A DNA stretch of 44,229 nucleotides from Actinomycetota bacterium (lineage in GTDB: Bacteria > Actinomycetota > AC-67), in NCBI GenBank assembly GCA_041658565.1, contig JBAZZY010000023.1:1-44229 (forward strand). Reading direction: 5' to 3'. The notes beneath the pieces were generated by a model that was not told the origin of the DNA, did not search any database, and saw only the letters and a program-made list of their open reading frames with translations. The translations under genes and the position numbers were made by a program. Positions 7,694 through 15,376 of this stretch are shown piece after piece; the first letter of the stretch is position 1, and every line of letters begins with the position of its first letter.

Positions 7694-8872
7694 ATGACCG
7701 GTTCCGTAATCGTCTCCGGCGTCCGCACGCCGATCGGCAAGTTCCAGGGAGCGCTCGGCGGGTTCACCGCCACGCAGCTCGGCGGTATCGCCATCCGCGA
7801 GGCACTGGCGCGCGCCGGAGTGACCGGAGACCAGTTGGACTACGTCATCATGGGACACGTCCTGCAGGCCGGACAAGGACAGATCACCGCGCGGCAAGCC
7901 GCCGTCGCGGGAGACGTTCCGATGGAGGTTCCGGCGATCACGATCAACAAGGTTTGCCTGTCGGGCTTGAACGCAGTCCACCTCGCCGACGCGCTCATCC
8001 GCGCGGGGGAAATGGGCATTGCACTCGCCGGCGGAATGGAGTCCATGACCAACGCGCCGTACGCACTGCCCAAGGCCCGAGCAGGGTTCCGCATGGGTAA
8101 CGGCTCGGTCGTCGACTTGATGATCCACGACGGCCTTTGGTGCGCCTTCGACAAGTGCCACATGGGCGAAAGCTCGGACCGGATGAACGCGACCTTGGGC
8201 ATCGACCGCATCGCGCAAGACGAATGGGCGGCACGCTCGCATGAGCGCGCCGCCGAAGCCGCGAAAGCCGGACGGCTATCGGATGAGATCGTCGCAATCG
8301 AAGTTCCGCAGCGAAAGGGCGACCCGGCGCGCATAGAGGAAGACGAAGGCATTCGCCCCGGAGCGACCGCGGAATCACTCGGCAAACTCTCCCCGGCCTT
8401 CGCCAAGGACGGCACCATCACCGCCGGCAACGCCTCGCAGATATCCGACGGCGCGGCCGCGCTCGTGGTGACCTCGGCGCAGAAAGCCGCGGCGCTGGGC
8501 CTCGAGCCCCTGGCGCAAATCGTGGCGCACGGTCAGGTTTCCGGCCCCGATCCCAGCCTGCACCTGCAGCCGGCCAACGCGATCCGCATGGCAGCAGCAA
8601 AAGCCGGACTAGACCCTGCGTCACTAGATCTCTATGAGATCAACGAGGCGTTCGCATCGGTTGCGATCGCATCTGCGCGCGAACTTGGGATCTCCGAAGA
8701 CAAGATCAACGTCAACGGCGGCGCCGTTGCCTTGGGACACCCCATCGGCATGAGTGGCGCGCGCCTGGTCCTGACCGCGATCCACGAACTGCGTCGTCGC
8801 GGTGGCGGCGTCGCGGTTGCGGCGCTCTGCGGTGGCGGCGGCCAGGGTGACGCGCTGATCGTCCGCGTGTAG
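7694..8872 (+). CDS. Acetyl-CoA C-acetyltransferase (thiolase)
   Basis: The 392-aa thiolase has the nucleophilic Cys88 in INKVCLSG, the catalytic His in GGAVALGHPIGMSGAR and the second Cys in ALCGGGGQGDA near the C terminus. It either condenses two acetyl-CoA to acetoacetyl-CoA or cleaves 3-ketoacyl-CoA. The INKVCLSGL and HPIGMSGAR wording is typical of biosynthetic-type (PhaA/AtoB-like) thiolases, though direction cannot be told from sequence. ATG 7694 is preceded by an AGGGGG ribosome site. The gene is single, divergent from mce and convergent with the SPFH gene. It could supply acetoacetyl-CoA to a route through crotonyl-CoA. Confidence 0.93.
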   Translation: MTGSVIVSGVRTPIGKFQGALGGFTATQLGGIAIREALARAGVTGDQLDYVIMGHVLQAGQGQITARQAAVAGDVPMEVPAITINKVCLSGLNAVHLADALIRAGEMGIALAGGMESMTNAPYALPKARAGFRMGNGSVVDLMIHDGLWCAFDKCHMGESSDRMNATLGIDRIAQDEWAARSHERAAEAAKAGRLSDEIVAIEVPQRKGDPARIEEDEGIRPGATAESLGKLSPAFAKDGTITAGNASQISDGAAALVVTSAQKAAALGLEPLAQIVAHGQVSGPDPSLHLQPANAIRMAAAKAGLDPASLDLYEINEAFASVAIASARELGISEDKINVNGGAVALGHPIGMSGARLVLTAIHELRRRGGGVAVAALCGGGGQGDALIVRV

Positions 8873-8884
8873 AACCGGGCGTTT

Positions 8885-9676
8885 CTAGGCCTGCGGCGTC
8901 CCCATCGTGCCGTCGATCTTGCGCGTAAGGGTGTCCACCAGGCGCAGCAGTTCGACGGGTAGCGGAAAGATCAGCGTGGAGTTCCTTTCCGTAGCCACCT
9001 CAGCCATGGTGGACAACACCCGCAACTGCATCGCAGCGGGATGTTGGCCCAGCTCGGCAGCAGCTTCCGACAAAGCGCGAGCCGCTTCCTTTTCTCCCTG
9101 AGCGTGAATGACCTTCGCCCGCCGCTCTCGCTCTGCCTCGGCCTGCCGGGCCATCGCACGACGCATCTGCTCGGGAAGCTCGACGTCCTTGACCTCGACC
9201 AGCGTCACCTTGATCCCCCATGGATCGGTCAGACCATCGATGACCTGCTGCAGCCGCCGATTGATCTCGTCGCGATTCGCCAGCAACTCGTCGAGTTCCA
9301 CCTGTCCCAGGATGCTACGCAGCGTTGTCTGCGCCACCTGGGACGTACCGAAGATGTAGTTCTGGATGGCGACGACGGCCTTGATCGGGTCAAGCACGTT
9401 GAAGTAGGCCACTGCGTTCACCCGCACCGTGACGTTGTCCTTGGTGATGACGTCCTGCGGGGGGATGTCCATCGTCACGGTCTGCAAGTTGACCTTCACC
9501 ATGCGGTCGATGACCGGCACGATGAAGAACAGGCCGGGCCCCTTTGCGCCGATGACGCGCCCGAGTCGGAAGATCACCCCTCGCTCGTACTCCTTCACGA
9601 CCCGCACCGCCGCGGCGCCGACGGCGAATATCAGAACCAGCGCGGCACCGATACCGGTAAGCAGAGCGTCGCTCAT
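8885..9676 (-). CDS. SPFH/band-7 (stomatin-like) protein
   Basis: The 263-aa protein has an N-terminal membrane anchor (about residues 5-24) followed by the band-7 core: VVKEYERGVIFRLGRVIGAKGPGLFFIVP, TMDIPPQDVITKDNVTVRV and a coiled-coil-forming stretch RRAMARQAEAERERRAKVI. It belongs to the slipin/stomatin group rather than the flotillins. Start ATG 9676 overlaps the stop of the NfeD gene by 4 nt. In such operons the NfeD-family protein partners the SPFH oligomer; roles in membrane domain organisation and envelope stress have been described. It has no long glycine-rich C terminus. Confidence 0.93.
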   Translation of the reverse strand: MSDALLTGIGAALVLIFAVGAAAVRVVKEYERGVIFRLGRVIGAKGPGLFFIVPVIDRMVKVNLQTVTMDIPPQDVITKDNVTVRVNAVAYFNVLDPIKAVVAIQNYIFGTSQVAQTTLRSILGQVELDELLANRDEINRRLQQVIDGLTDPWGIKVTLVEVKDVELPEQMRRAMARQAEAERERRAKVIHAQGEKEAARALSEAAAELGQHPAAMQLRVLSTMAEVATERNSTLIFPLPVELLRLVDTLTRKIDGTMGTPQA

Positions 9677-11010
9677 AACTTCTCCCCCTCCCGCCCTGTG
9701 GCGGTCTTATCTACAATCAACGTCAACCCGTCCAATTCGAGCACGCGGACCTCGCTGCCGACGACGAGCGGCCCCGACGCCGAGCGCGCGCGCCACCACG
9801 CTCCGTTGACAAACACGTCTCCGGTGAGTCCGTCCGCCGCACGCACCACGCCGCGCGCGCCGACGAGTCCGGGAGCTCCCGCCTGCGAGGGCAGGTGTCG
9901 GGACCGCCACGCCAAACGTGTAAACACAACGGCGCAAGCCCCAACCACCAGCGCGATGGGAATCGATACTCCGAGATCGACGCCGACGGACCCCCGGAAC
10001 AAGAAGACACCCCCAAGCAACAAGGATGCGGTACCTCCGGCCGCGAAGACGCCGACCCCGGGCGTGAGTACCTCGGCGACAAACAGGCCCAGCGACAGCA
10101 GCATCAAGATGGCTCCCACCGCGTTCACGGGAAGCACCGACAGGCTGAACATCGCCGTAACGATCAGGATCACGCCGACGATCCCTCCGGCTCCGATTCC
10201 CGGGTTCGCAAGCTCGTAGATGATCGCCAATGTTCCGATCGACAAGAAGAGGAACGCGAGGTTCGGATCCGCAAGCCATTGCAAAACGCTTCGAAAGCCT
10301 CGCAGTTCGTACCGATCCACCTCAGCGCCGGATGTGCGCAACGTCACGCCGGCGCCGCCGGACAGCTTGACCTCGCGCCCATCGATCGCCCGCAACAGGG
10401 CCGGCCGCGTCGCGGCGATCAGGTCCACCGCGCCGATGCGCACTGCTTCATCGGCTGCGATCGAGGTTCCCTTGCGCACCGCGCTCACCGCGAATTCGAC
10501 ATTGCGCCCACGAAGCTTCGCGAGCGACTCCGCGTACGCTGCCGCGTCATTGATGATCTTGGTGGAGATGTCCCCGCCCTGAAGATCCACGGGCGTCGCA
10601 GCGCCGATGGCGGTTCCCGGAGCCATCGCGGCCACGTGTGCGGAGATCGTGATGATTGCACCGGCCGATGCCGCGCGCGCGCCTTGAGGGGCAACCCAGA
10701 CGACGACCGGAACGCGAGAGAGAAGGAACGACTGGACGATGTCGCGCATCGAAGCGTCCAAACCGCCAGGGGTGTCCAACTCGACGACGAAGGCGGCAGC
10801 TCCGTTTCGCTCCGCCTGAGCGACGCCGTCTCGAAGGTGATCGGCAATGACGGGTGTAATCGCCCCCCTGACCGTCGCCACGAGGACTCGGTTCCGGGCA
10901 GCCCCGGCGGGACCCGCCAATGCGACCAGGACGATCCATGCACAAGACCCGAGCGCGACCCACGCGCGAAGCACGCGCCACGAACGGAAAGAACCAATGT
11001 GACGGCTCAC
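9673..11010 (-). CDS. NfeD-family membrane serine protease, long form
   Basis: The 445-aa protein has a signal peptide or N-terminal membrane segment (residues 13-37, ending GPAGAA), a ClpP-like protease domain (about 40-230), four or so membrane segments (about 250-375) and a C-terminal OB-fold NfeD domain (about 380-440). The SAGA segment at about 112-116 marks the catalytic Ser seen in archaeal PH1510, and the Lys of STKIIND is in place for the dyad. DTPGGLDASMRDIVQ is the typical substrate-groove motif. The gene is co-transcribed with the SPFH protein that such proteases act on or partner. The GTG start lies in the loop of a perfect palindrome (11000-11017). Confidence 0.92.
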   Translation of the reverse strand: MSRHIGSFRSWRVLRAWVALGSCAWIVLVALAGPAGAARNRVLVATVRGAITPVIADHLRDGVAQAERNGAAAFVVELDTPGGLDASMRDIVQSFLLSRVPVVVWVAPQGARAASAGAIITISAHVAAMAPGTAIGAATPVDLQGGDISTKIINDAAAYAESLAKLRGRNVEFAVSAVRKGTSIAADEAVRIGAVDLIAATRPALLRAIDGREVKLSGGAGVTLRTSGAEVDRYELRGFRSVLQWLADPNLAFLFLSIGTLAIIYELANPGIGAGGIVGVILIVTAMFSLSVLPVNAVGAILMLLSLGLFVAEVLTPGVGVFAAGGTASLLLGGVFLFRGSVGVDLGVSIPIALVVGACAVVFTRLAWRSRHLPSQAGAPGLVGARGVVRAADGLTGDVFVNGAWWRARSASGPLVVGSEVRVLELDGLTLIVDKTATGREGEKL

Positions 11011-11017
11011 GCCGTCA
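11000..11017. promoter_or_regulatory. Palindrome spanning the nfeD start codon
   Basis: TGACGGC and GCCGTCA form a perfect 7-bp inverted repeat separated by TCAC. The GTG start codon of the NfeD gene overlaps the loop. In RNA this would hide the start codon in a small hairpin; as DNA it could be an operator. Neither use is shown. Confidence 0.4.
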
Positions 11018-11069
11018 ACGTATCAGCGCGCGCGCATCCGGTCGATGAAATGCGGCCCGAGGGCGTGGG

Positions 11070-12314
11070 CTAGGAAACGTCCTTGCGCCCGGCCTCGGGA
11101 GAGGACACCAGTGCAGCCATGTTGCCTTCCATGTGCCTGTTCTCCGACATCACCTGGTGCGCGGTCGCAATGCCCTCGAACGTAAACGTTTCCGAAAGGC
11201 AGGGGTCGACGACCCCGTCGACCACGAGATCGTTGAACGCGTAGCACTGCTCGTCGTTTGCGAAGTGTGAACCCTGGAAGCGCTTTTGACGCATCCACAG
11301 ATACCGAAGGTCCGCCACGGCGTTGTACCCGGACGTCCCGGCGCAGATCACGACCATCCCGCCGGTCTCGCACATGAAGATGCTCGTGGGAACCGTAGAC
11401 TCGCCGGGATGCTCGAACACAATAGTGGGACTGCGTTTGTCTCCGAGCGCGTCCCAGAAGGCCTTTCCAAATCGCTTCGCGCCCTCAAGCCACACTGCGT
11501 ACGCATCAGTGTCCGTCCAGTGGGGCGGAAGACCCCAGTGGTCGAAGTCCTTGCGATCGATGACCCCGACCGCACCCAAACGACGACAATGCTCGAACTT
11601 CTCACGGCTGGAGACGACGGCGACCGGAAGCCCGCCTGCGGCCGCCGTCAACTGAATCGCCATTGACCCCAGCCCCCCCGCGCCGCCCCAAATCAAAACC
11701 GGCTCGCCGGGCTTCACCGTGTTCGGCGCCCAGCCGTGAAGCATCCGATAGGCGGTCGCACCCACCAGCGTCGGCGCAGCAGCCTGCTCCCAGGTCAAGT
11801 GCGGAGCCTTGGGCATGCACTGGTGCGCCTGAACCTTGGAGAACTGCGCGAAAGAGCCCCAATTGGTCTCGTAACCCCAGATGCGGAACGAGGAATGGAA
11901 CATCGGGTCCAGTCCGGCGGCGATCTCGGCGGCGTCCACGTCCCACTGGCCGCAGTGAATCGTGACCCGATCGCCGACGGCTACGTTCGACACGCGATCC
12001 CCTACCGCATACACAATGCCGCTGGCATCGGATCCGCCGATGTGGAACTCCGACGGTTCGTCGAACCGTGCGTGGACCTTGCAGACATCGATCGGAACGC
12101 CGCGCGCCGCCCAGACGTTGTTGTAGTTGATCCCCGCGGCCATGACGAGCACAAGCGCGTCGTGGCTACCGATGGTGGGGACCTCGATTTCTTCGATCTG
12201 AAACGCCTTCTGCGGCTCGCCGAATCGTTCGGGGCGAATCACCTGCGCGTACATGCGCGCGGGAATCTCGCCGAGCGGAGGGATCTCGCCGATGTCGTAG
12301 ATGTCCTTGGGCAC
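11070..12314 (-). CDS. ccr: Crotonyl-CoA carboxylase/reductase
   Basis: The 414-aa medium-chain dehydrogenase/reductase carries out NADPH-dependent reductive carboxylation of crotonyl-CoA to ethylmalonyl-CoA. Diagnostic segments are DIYDIGEIPPLGEIP at the N terminus, GINYNNVWAA (61-70), RIWGYETNWGSFAQF (144-158), the nucleotide-binding GGAGGLGS (210-217), FEHPGESTVP (300-309), CAGTSGYN and QGSHFAND (347-354). The NYN, GYET and GSHFAN segments carry CO2-binding residues in characterised Ccr. Start GTG 12314 follows AGGAGG by 4 nt; the longer reading to 12368 adds residues absent from the family. The gene is single. It serves either the ethylmalonyl-CoA pathway or supply of ethylmalonyl-CoA for synthesis; the remaining pathway enzymes are not in this window. 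Confidence 0.95.
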   Translation of the reverse strand: MPKDIYDIGEIPPLGEIPARMYAQVIRPERFGEPQKAFQIEEIEVPTIGSHDALVLVMAAGINYNNVWAARGVPIDVCKVHARFDEPSEFHIGGSDASGIVYAVGDRVSNVAVGDRVTIHCGQWDVDAAEIAAGLDPMFHSSFRIWGYETNWGSFAQFSKVQAHQCMPKAPHLTWEQAAAPTLVGATAYRMLHGWAPNTVKPGEPVLIWGGAGGLGSMAIQLTAAAGGLPVAVVSSREKFEHCRRLGAVGVIDRKDFDHWGLPPHWTDTDAYAVWLEGAKRFGKAFWDALGDKRSPTIVFEHPGESTVPTSIFMCETGGMVVICAGTSGYNAVADLRYLWMRQKRFQGSHFANDEQCYAFNDLVVDGVVDPCLSETFTFEGIATAHQVMSENRHMEGNMAALVSSPEAGRKDVS

Positions 12315-12339
12315 GGTTCCTCCTGTTGCGGGTCCGGCA

Positions 12340-12368
12340 AGGATGAACGGGCCGGCGAGTCCGGTCAA
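12340..12368 (-). promoter_or_regulatory. Candidate ccr promoter
   Basis: On the minus strand TTGACC (12368-12363) and CATCCT (12345-12340) are separated by 17 nt. The predicted start of transcription near 12333 leaves a leader of about 20 nt that contains the AGGAGG site. This is the best -35/-10 pair in the window. Confidence 0.5.
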
Positions 12369-12399
12369 CCCCTTTTTCCCGGCGATCCGTCTTTAAGTC

Positions 12400-12427
12400 T
12401 ACCAAGGTGGTCGGCTTGAGAAATGGC
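12400..12427 (+). promoter_or_regulatory. Shared upstream motif, copy 1 (ccr/glycosyltransferase intergenic)
   Basis: TACC-N8-GGTCGG is followed at once by TTGAGAAATG, which matches the sequence at 14025-14051 closely: 11 of 15 in the first part and the whole GGTCGG-Y-TTGAGAAATG block. TTGAGA could be a -35 with a TCTATT -10 17 nt further at 12439-12444. The motif lies between divergent ccr and the glycosyltransferase genes. Roughly palindromic ACC/GGT boxes of this kind are common TetR-family operators in actinobacteria, which is an inference here. The rest of the gap (12445-12639) reads as proline- and glutamate-rich low-complexity ORF and shows nothing I can name. Confidence 0.4.
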
Positions 12428-12639
12428 TATGGTTTTCGTCTATTTCAGAGTTGTCTTGGGGGCAACTCCTCCGCCTTCCGAGAATGGCGAGACGGCCGAC
12501 CCGATCTCTCCCCTTCCTCGGGAGGCGCAACCCCAACAGGCGTCGGCGGCGGGCAAGGACTATCGTTCCTCAGAACCGAACCGCCGAATGGGCAGTTCAC
12601 CGCCCGCCGGACCCGAAGCCGAAGGAGAAGCACCACTCA

Positions 12640-12723
12640 ATGAGCCAGCCGGTGAAACCCCCCGGGGAGATCGACGCGCGCCCGTTCACGTTGGTCGCCG
12701 CGCAGGGTATCGCCCGCCGATGA
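12640..12723 (+). CDS. 27-aa ORF coupled to the glycosyltransferase
   Basis: ATG 12640 follows an AAGGAGAAG ribosome site by about 10 nt. The product starts MSQPVKPPGEIDARPFTLVA and ends in GIARR. Its TGA overlaps the glycosyltransferase ATG as ATGA, and the glycosyltransferase has no strong ribosome site of its own, so translation through this ORF would set expression of the enzyme. It may be a leader peptide. The same bases in another frame read as an N-terminal extension of the glycosyltransferase, which is the competing reading. Confidence 0.45.
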   Translation: MSQPVKPPGEIDARPFTLVAAQGIARR

Positions 12724-14021
12724 CCCTGGCCGGAGTACGCGTGTGCATGTTCGTGCGCAACGCCTTCGAGTACGACGCGCGCGTGGAACGCGAGGCGACG
12801 GCTCTTGCGGCGGAAGGCGCGCGCGTAACCGTGGTCGCGCTGTGGGACGCGAATCGGACCAAGCGGCGGGAGAAGCGGGGGTCGGTTTTCGTCCGCAGAG
12901 TCAGCAGGTGGTTCTGGCTGTTGGACTGGGTCCGCGCCGCCTGGCTCCGGCGCGCGCGGCCCGAGGGAGGCGGAGCGCCGGAGCGATCCTTAGTGGCCGG
13001 CGGACTTAACACCGCTCAACGCTCGTGGACCACGGTTGGACGGATCGGAGCGGTTGATCGCGTCCGAACACTCGTGATCTCGATCAGGATGGCCGTGGTC
13101 GGAGTCCTTGAACGGGCGGACGTTTATCACGCGCACGACCTCAACACGCTCGCGGCCGCATCGTGGGCGGCACGGCTCCGGCGCGCGCGCCTCGTGTACG
13201 ACTCGCACGAGATCGCACCGGAGCAGGAGAACATCGTCGACCCCGCGGGGACGGCCAAGCTCGAGCGCCGGCTGATCGCGCGCGCCGACGCGATCATTCA
13301 CACGACTCCGATGCGGGCGAAGTGGGCCGCGGATGAGTACGGAATCCCAATGCCCGTCGTGGTCCGAAACGTACCGAACCTTCGAACCCGGGTGGAGCCG
13401 ATTGCCCTCGCAGAGCATTTCGGGTTCCCCGAGGGATCCAAAGTGCTGCTGCATCAGGGCGGGATGCAGCCGAACCGGGGAATTGAAGTTCTCATTCGCT
13501 CTGTGGCTTTGATGGATGAACGGTTCACTTTGGCACTGGTCGGACCCGGGCGGCTTCGCCCGACCCTTGAGGGCCTTGTCGCGGAATTGAACCTCCAGAA
13601 CCGCGTGCGCTTTCACGGACCGGTCCCCCACGAGGAACTCCTGCGTTTCGTAGCGGGAGCATGGTGCGGGTTCTCACTCTTGCTCGACACCTGTTTGAAC
13701 CACCGGTGGTCCCTGCCGAACAAGCTCTTCGAGTGCGTCGCGGTGGGCGTTCCCGTCATCGTCTCGGACAACCCGGAGATCGCGGAGTTCGTCATTCGAA
13801 ACGAAGTCGGGGAAACCTGCGATCCTGCCGACTCAAGCTCGATCGCCTCAGCGGTTCATCGACTGGACGAGCGGTACGAGGGCGCGCGCGAAGCGGCTGC
13901 GCGCACCGCCCCAACGCTCCGGTGGGAAGACGAATCCCGGAACCTCATAGACCTCTACCATCAGGTCGCCGGCGCTCCACCGAAGAGAATCCCTCTCCGG
14001 CGCGCGGCACGAATGCGCTAA
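12720..14021 (+). CDS. Family 4 (GT-B) glycosyltransferase
   Basis: The 433-aa protein has a GT-B layout. The N domain opens GVRVCMFVRNAFEYDARVEREA, with VYHAHDLNTLAAAS and LVYDSHEIAPE; the C domain has LLHQGGMQPNRGIEVLIRS, ALVGPGRL and the sugar-nucleotide site LPNKLFECVAVGVPVIVSDNPEIAEFV. The E of KLFE and the later E in PEIAE match the EX7E pattern of retaining GT4 enzymes. Donor and acceptor are unknown. Start ATG 12720 overlaps the preceding 27-aa ORF; an in-frame upstream start at 12423 would add a low-complexity region and is less likely. There is no polysaccharide cluster around it. Confidence 0.88.
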   Translation: MTLAGVRVCMFVRNAFEYDARVEREATALAAEGARVTVVALWDANRTKRREKRGSVFVRRVSRWFWLLDWVRAAWLRRARPEGGGAPERSLVAGGLNTAQRSWTTVGRIGAVDRVRTLVISIRMAVVGVLERADVYHAHDLNTLAAASWAARLRRARLVYDSHEIAPEQENIVDPAGTAKLERRLIARADAIIHTTPMRAKWAADEYGIPMPVVVRNVPNLRTRVEPIALAEHFGFPEGSKVLLHQGGMQPNRGIEVLIRSVALMDERFTLALVGPGRLRPTLEGLVAELNLQNRVRFHGPVPHEELLRFVAGAWCGFSLLLDTCLNHRWSLPNKLFECVAVGVPVIVSDNPEIAEFVIRNEVGETCDPADSSSIASAVHRLDERYEGAREAAARTAPTLRWEDESRNLIDLYHQVAGAPPKRIPLRRAARMR

Positions 14022-14024
14022 GCC

Positions 14025-14051
14025 TACCCAACCGGTCGGTTTGAGAAATGA
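14025..14051 (+). promoter_or_regulatory. Shared upstream motif, copy 2 (acyl-CoA dehydrogenase)
   Basis: This is the second copy of the motif at 12400-12427, with AACC-GGTC-GGTT as a short dyad and then TTGAGAAATG. It begins 4 nt after the glycosyltransferase stop and sits 30-55 nt upstream of the acyl-CoA dehydrogenase start. TTGAGA could act as a -35 for the TACAAT at 14068, though the 21-nt spacer is long. Confidence 0.4.
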
Positions 14052-14067
14052 CTCTGCGAAACACTCG

Positions 14068-14073
14068 TACAAT
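14068..14073 (+). promoter_or_regulatory. -10 box for leaderless acyl-CoA dehydrogenase mRNA
   Basis: TACAAT ends 7 nt before the ATG at 14081, with no ribosome site between them. The predicted transcription start falls on or next to the A of the ATG. Confidence 0.55.
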
Positions 14074-14080
14074 GGCCGCC

Positions 14081-15238
14081 ATGAGCACGATTATCGGTAC
14101 CACTGAAGAGCAGGAACTGTTCCGCGGGTCGGTCCGAGATCTGGTGGAAGCCAAGGTCGCCCCTCGCGCCGCGGAGATCGACGAAGCCGACGAGTATCCG
14201 GCCGACATGCACGAGCTTCTCGTGCGCAACGACTTGATGGGGATCGGATACCCCGAGGAGTACGGCGGATCCGGCGGCCCGATGGAATTCGCCATCCTCA
14301 TCGAGGAGATCTCGCGAGTTTCGGCCGGCGTCTCGCTGATCCCACTGGTGAACCGACTGGGAGCGATCCCAGTCATGCTGGCCGGTAGTGACGAACTGAA
14401 ACAGGAGCTGCTGGGCGGCATCGTGCGCGGAGAGCGCCAGATGGCCTACTGCCTGACGGAACCCGAAGCAGGTTCGGACGCCGCATCGATGCGCTCAAAA
14501 GCGGTTCGGGACGGTGACAACTGGGTGATCGACGGCACGAAACGGTTCATTACCAACGCCGGTGTCGCCGACACCTACAGCTTCTTCGCCGTCACCGACC
14601 CCGAAGGCAAGCGAGGCCGCAACATCTCGGCGTTCGTTGTCCGCCAAGAGGTGCCCGGCTTCGCGATCGGACGCACCGAGCACAAGATGGGAATCAAGGG
14701 TTCACCTACCCGCGAGGTGATCCTGTCGGACTACGCGGCACCGGGTTCCGACTTGATCGGCGCCGAGAACGAAGGGTTCACGTACGCGATGCGAACGCTG
14801 GACTACTCGCGTCCGACGATAGCCGCGCAGGCGCTCGGCATTGCCCAGGGGGCGCTCGACTACGCACTCAATTACGCCAAGGAACGCAAGCAATTCGGAA
14901 AGCCGATTGCCAGCTTCCAAGGGATCGAGTTCATGTTGGCCGACATGGCGATGGCCGTTGAGGCTTCACGCCAGTTGGTCTACACCGCAGTTCGCAAGGT
15001 TGCTGCGAAAGAACCCGACGTGTCGTACTGGGCCGCGATTGCCAAGTGCTTCGCTTCGGACACCGCAATGAAGGTCACCACCGACGCCGTACAGATCCTC
15101 GGCGGGTATGGCTACGTCAAGGAGTACCCCGTGGAGCGCATGATGCGCGACGCGAAGATCACGCAAATCTACGAGGGAACCAACCAGATCCAGCGCATCG
15201 TCATCGCGCGCGCGCTGGCGAAGGGAACCACCAGCTGA
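14081..15238 (+). CDS. Acyl-CoA dehydrogenase
   Basis: The 385-aa flavoenzyme introduces a 2,3-double bond into an acyl-CoA and passes electrons to ETF. It has the FAD motif YCLTEPEAGSDAASM (about residues 124-138), FITNAGVADTY, the C-domain DAVQILGGYGYVKEYPVERMMRDAKI and the catalytic Glu in IYEGTNQIQR near residue 366. The Glu position is that of short/medium-chain enzymes; it is about 150 residues shorter than methylsuccinyl-CoA dehydrogenase, so it is not that enzyme of the ethylmalonyl-CoA pathway. ATG 14081 was chosen over 14048 because of the TACAAT box 7 nt upstream. A perfect terminator follows. Confidence 0.93.
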   Translation: MSTIIGTTEEQELFRGSVRDLVEAKVAPRAAEIDEADEYPADMHELLVRNDLMGIGYPEEYGGSGGPMEFAILIEEISRVSAGVSLIPLVNRLGAIPVMLAGSDELKQELLGGIVRGERQMAYCLTEPEAGSDAASMRSKAVRDGDNWVIDGTKRFITNAGVADTYSFFAVTDPEGKRGRNISAFVVRQEVPGFAIGRTEHKMGIKGSPTREVILSDYAAPGSDLIGAENEGFTYAMRTLDYSRPTIAAQALGIAQGALDYALNYAKERKQFGKPIASFQGIEFMLADMAMAVEASRQLVYTAVRKVAAKEPDVSYWAAIAKCFASDTAMKVTTDAVQILGGYGYVKEYPVERMMRDAKITQIYEGTNQIQRIVIARALAKGTTS

Positions 15239-15260
15239 TACCTGGAACCTCGTCACAGAC

Positions 15261-15294
15261 AATCGGCCGCCGGCGAAGCCGGCGGCCGATTTCG
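15261..15294 (+). terminator. Rho-independent terminator after acyl-CoA dehydrogenase
   Basis: A perfect 14-bp stem (AATCGGCCGCCGGC and its complement, 15261-15274 and 15278-15291) with a GAA loop is followed by a short T run. It begins 22 nt past the stop codon. Confidence 0.85.
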
Positions 15295-15318
15295 CACGTC
15301 GACGCGCATGCGGCCGGT

Positions 15319-15350
15319 TACACTGAGCCGTTCGCCGACCGGCGAACGGC
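15319..15350 (+). promoter_or_regulatory. -10 box and overlapping palindrome upstream of the mgtE-like operon
   Basis: TACACT (15319-15324) is followed by a perfect 10-bp inverted repeat, GCCGTTCGCC (15327-15336) and its complement (15341-15350), with a GACC spacer. If the -10 is real, transcription starts inside the palindrome, so a repressor bound here would block initiation. An AGGGAGG site follows at 15354-15360. Confidence 0.45.
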
Positions 15351-15376
15351 GAAGGGAGGTCGAGAGGCGGTGCTCG

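Noticed and set aside
14081..15238. Methylsuccinyl-CoA dehydrogenase
   Set aside because: The protein is about 385 residues, whereas that enzyme is much longer (about 550), and it has the layout of an ordinary acyl-CoA dehydrogenase.
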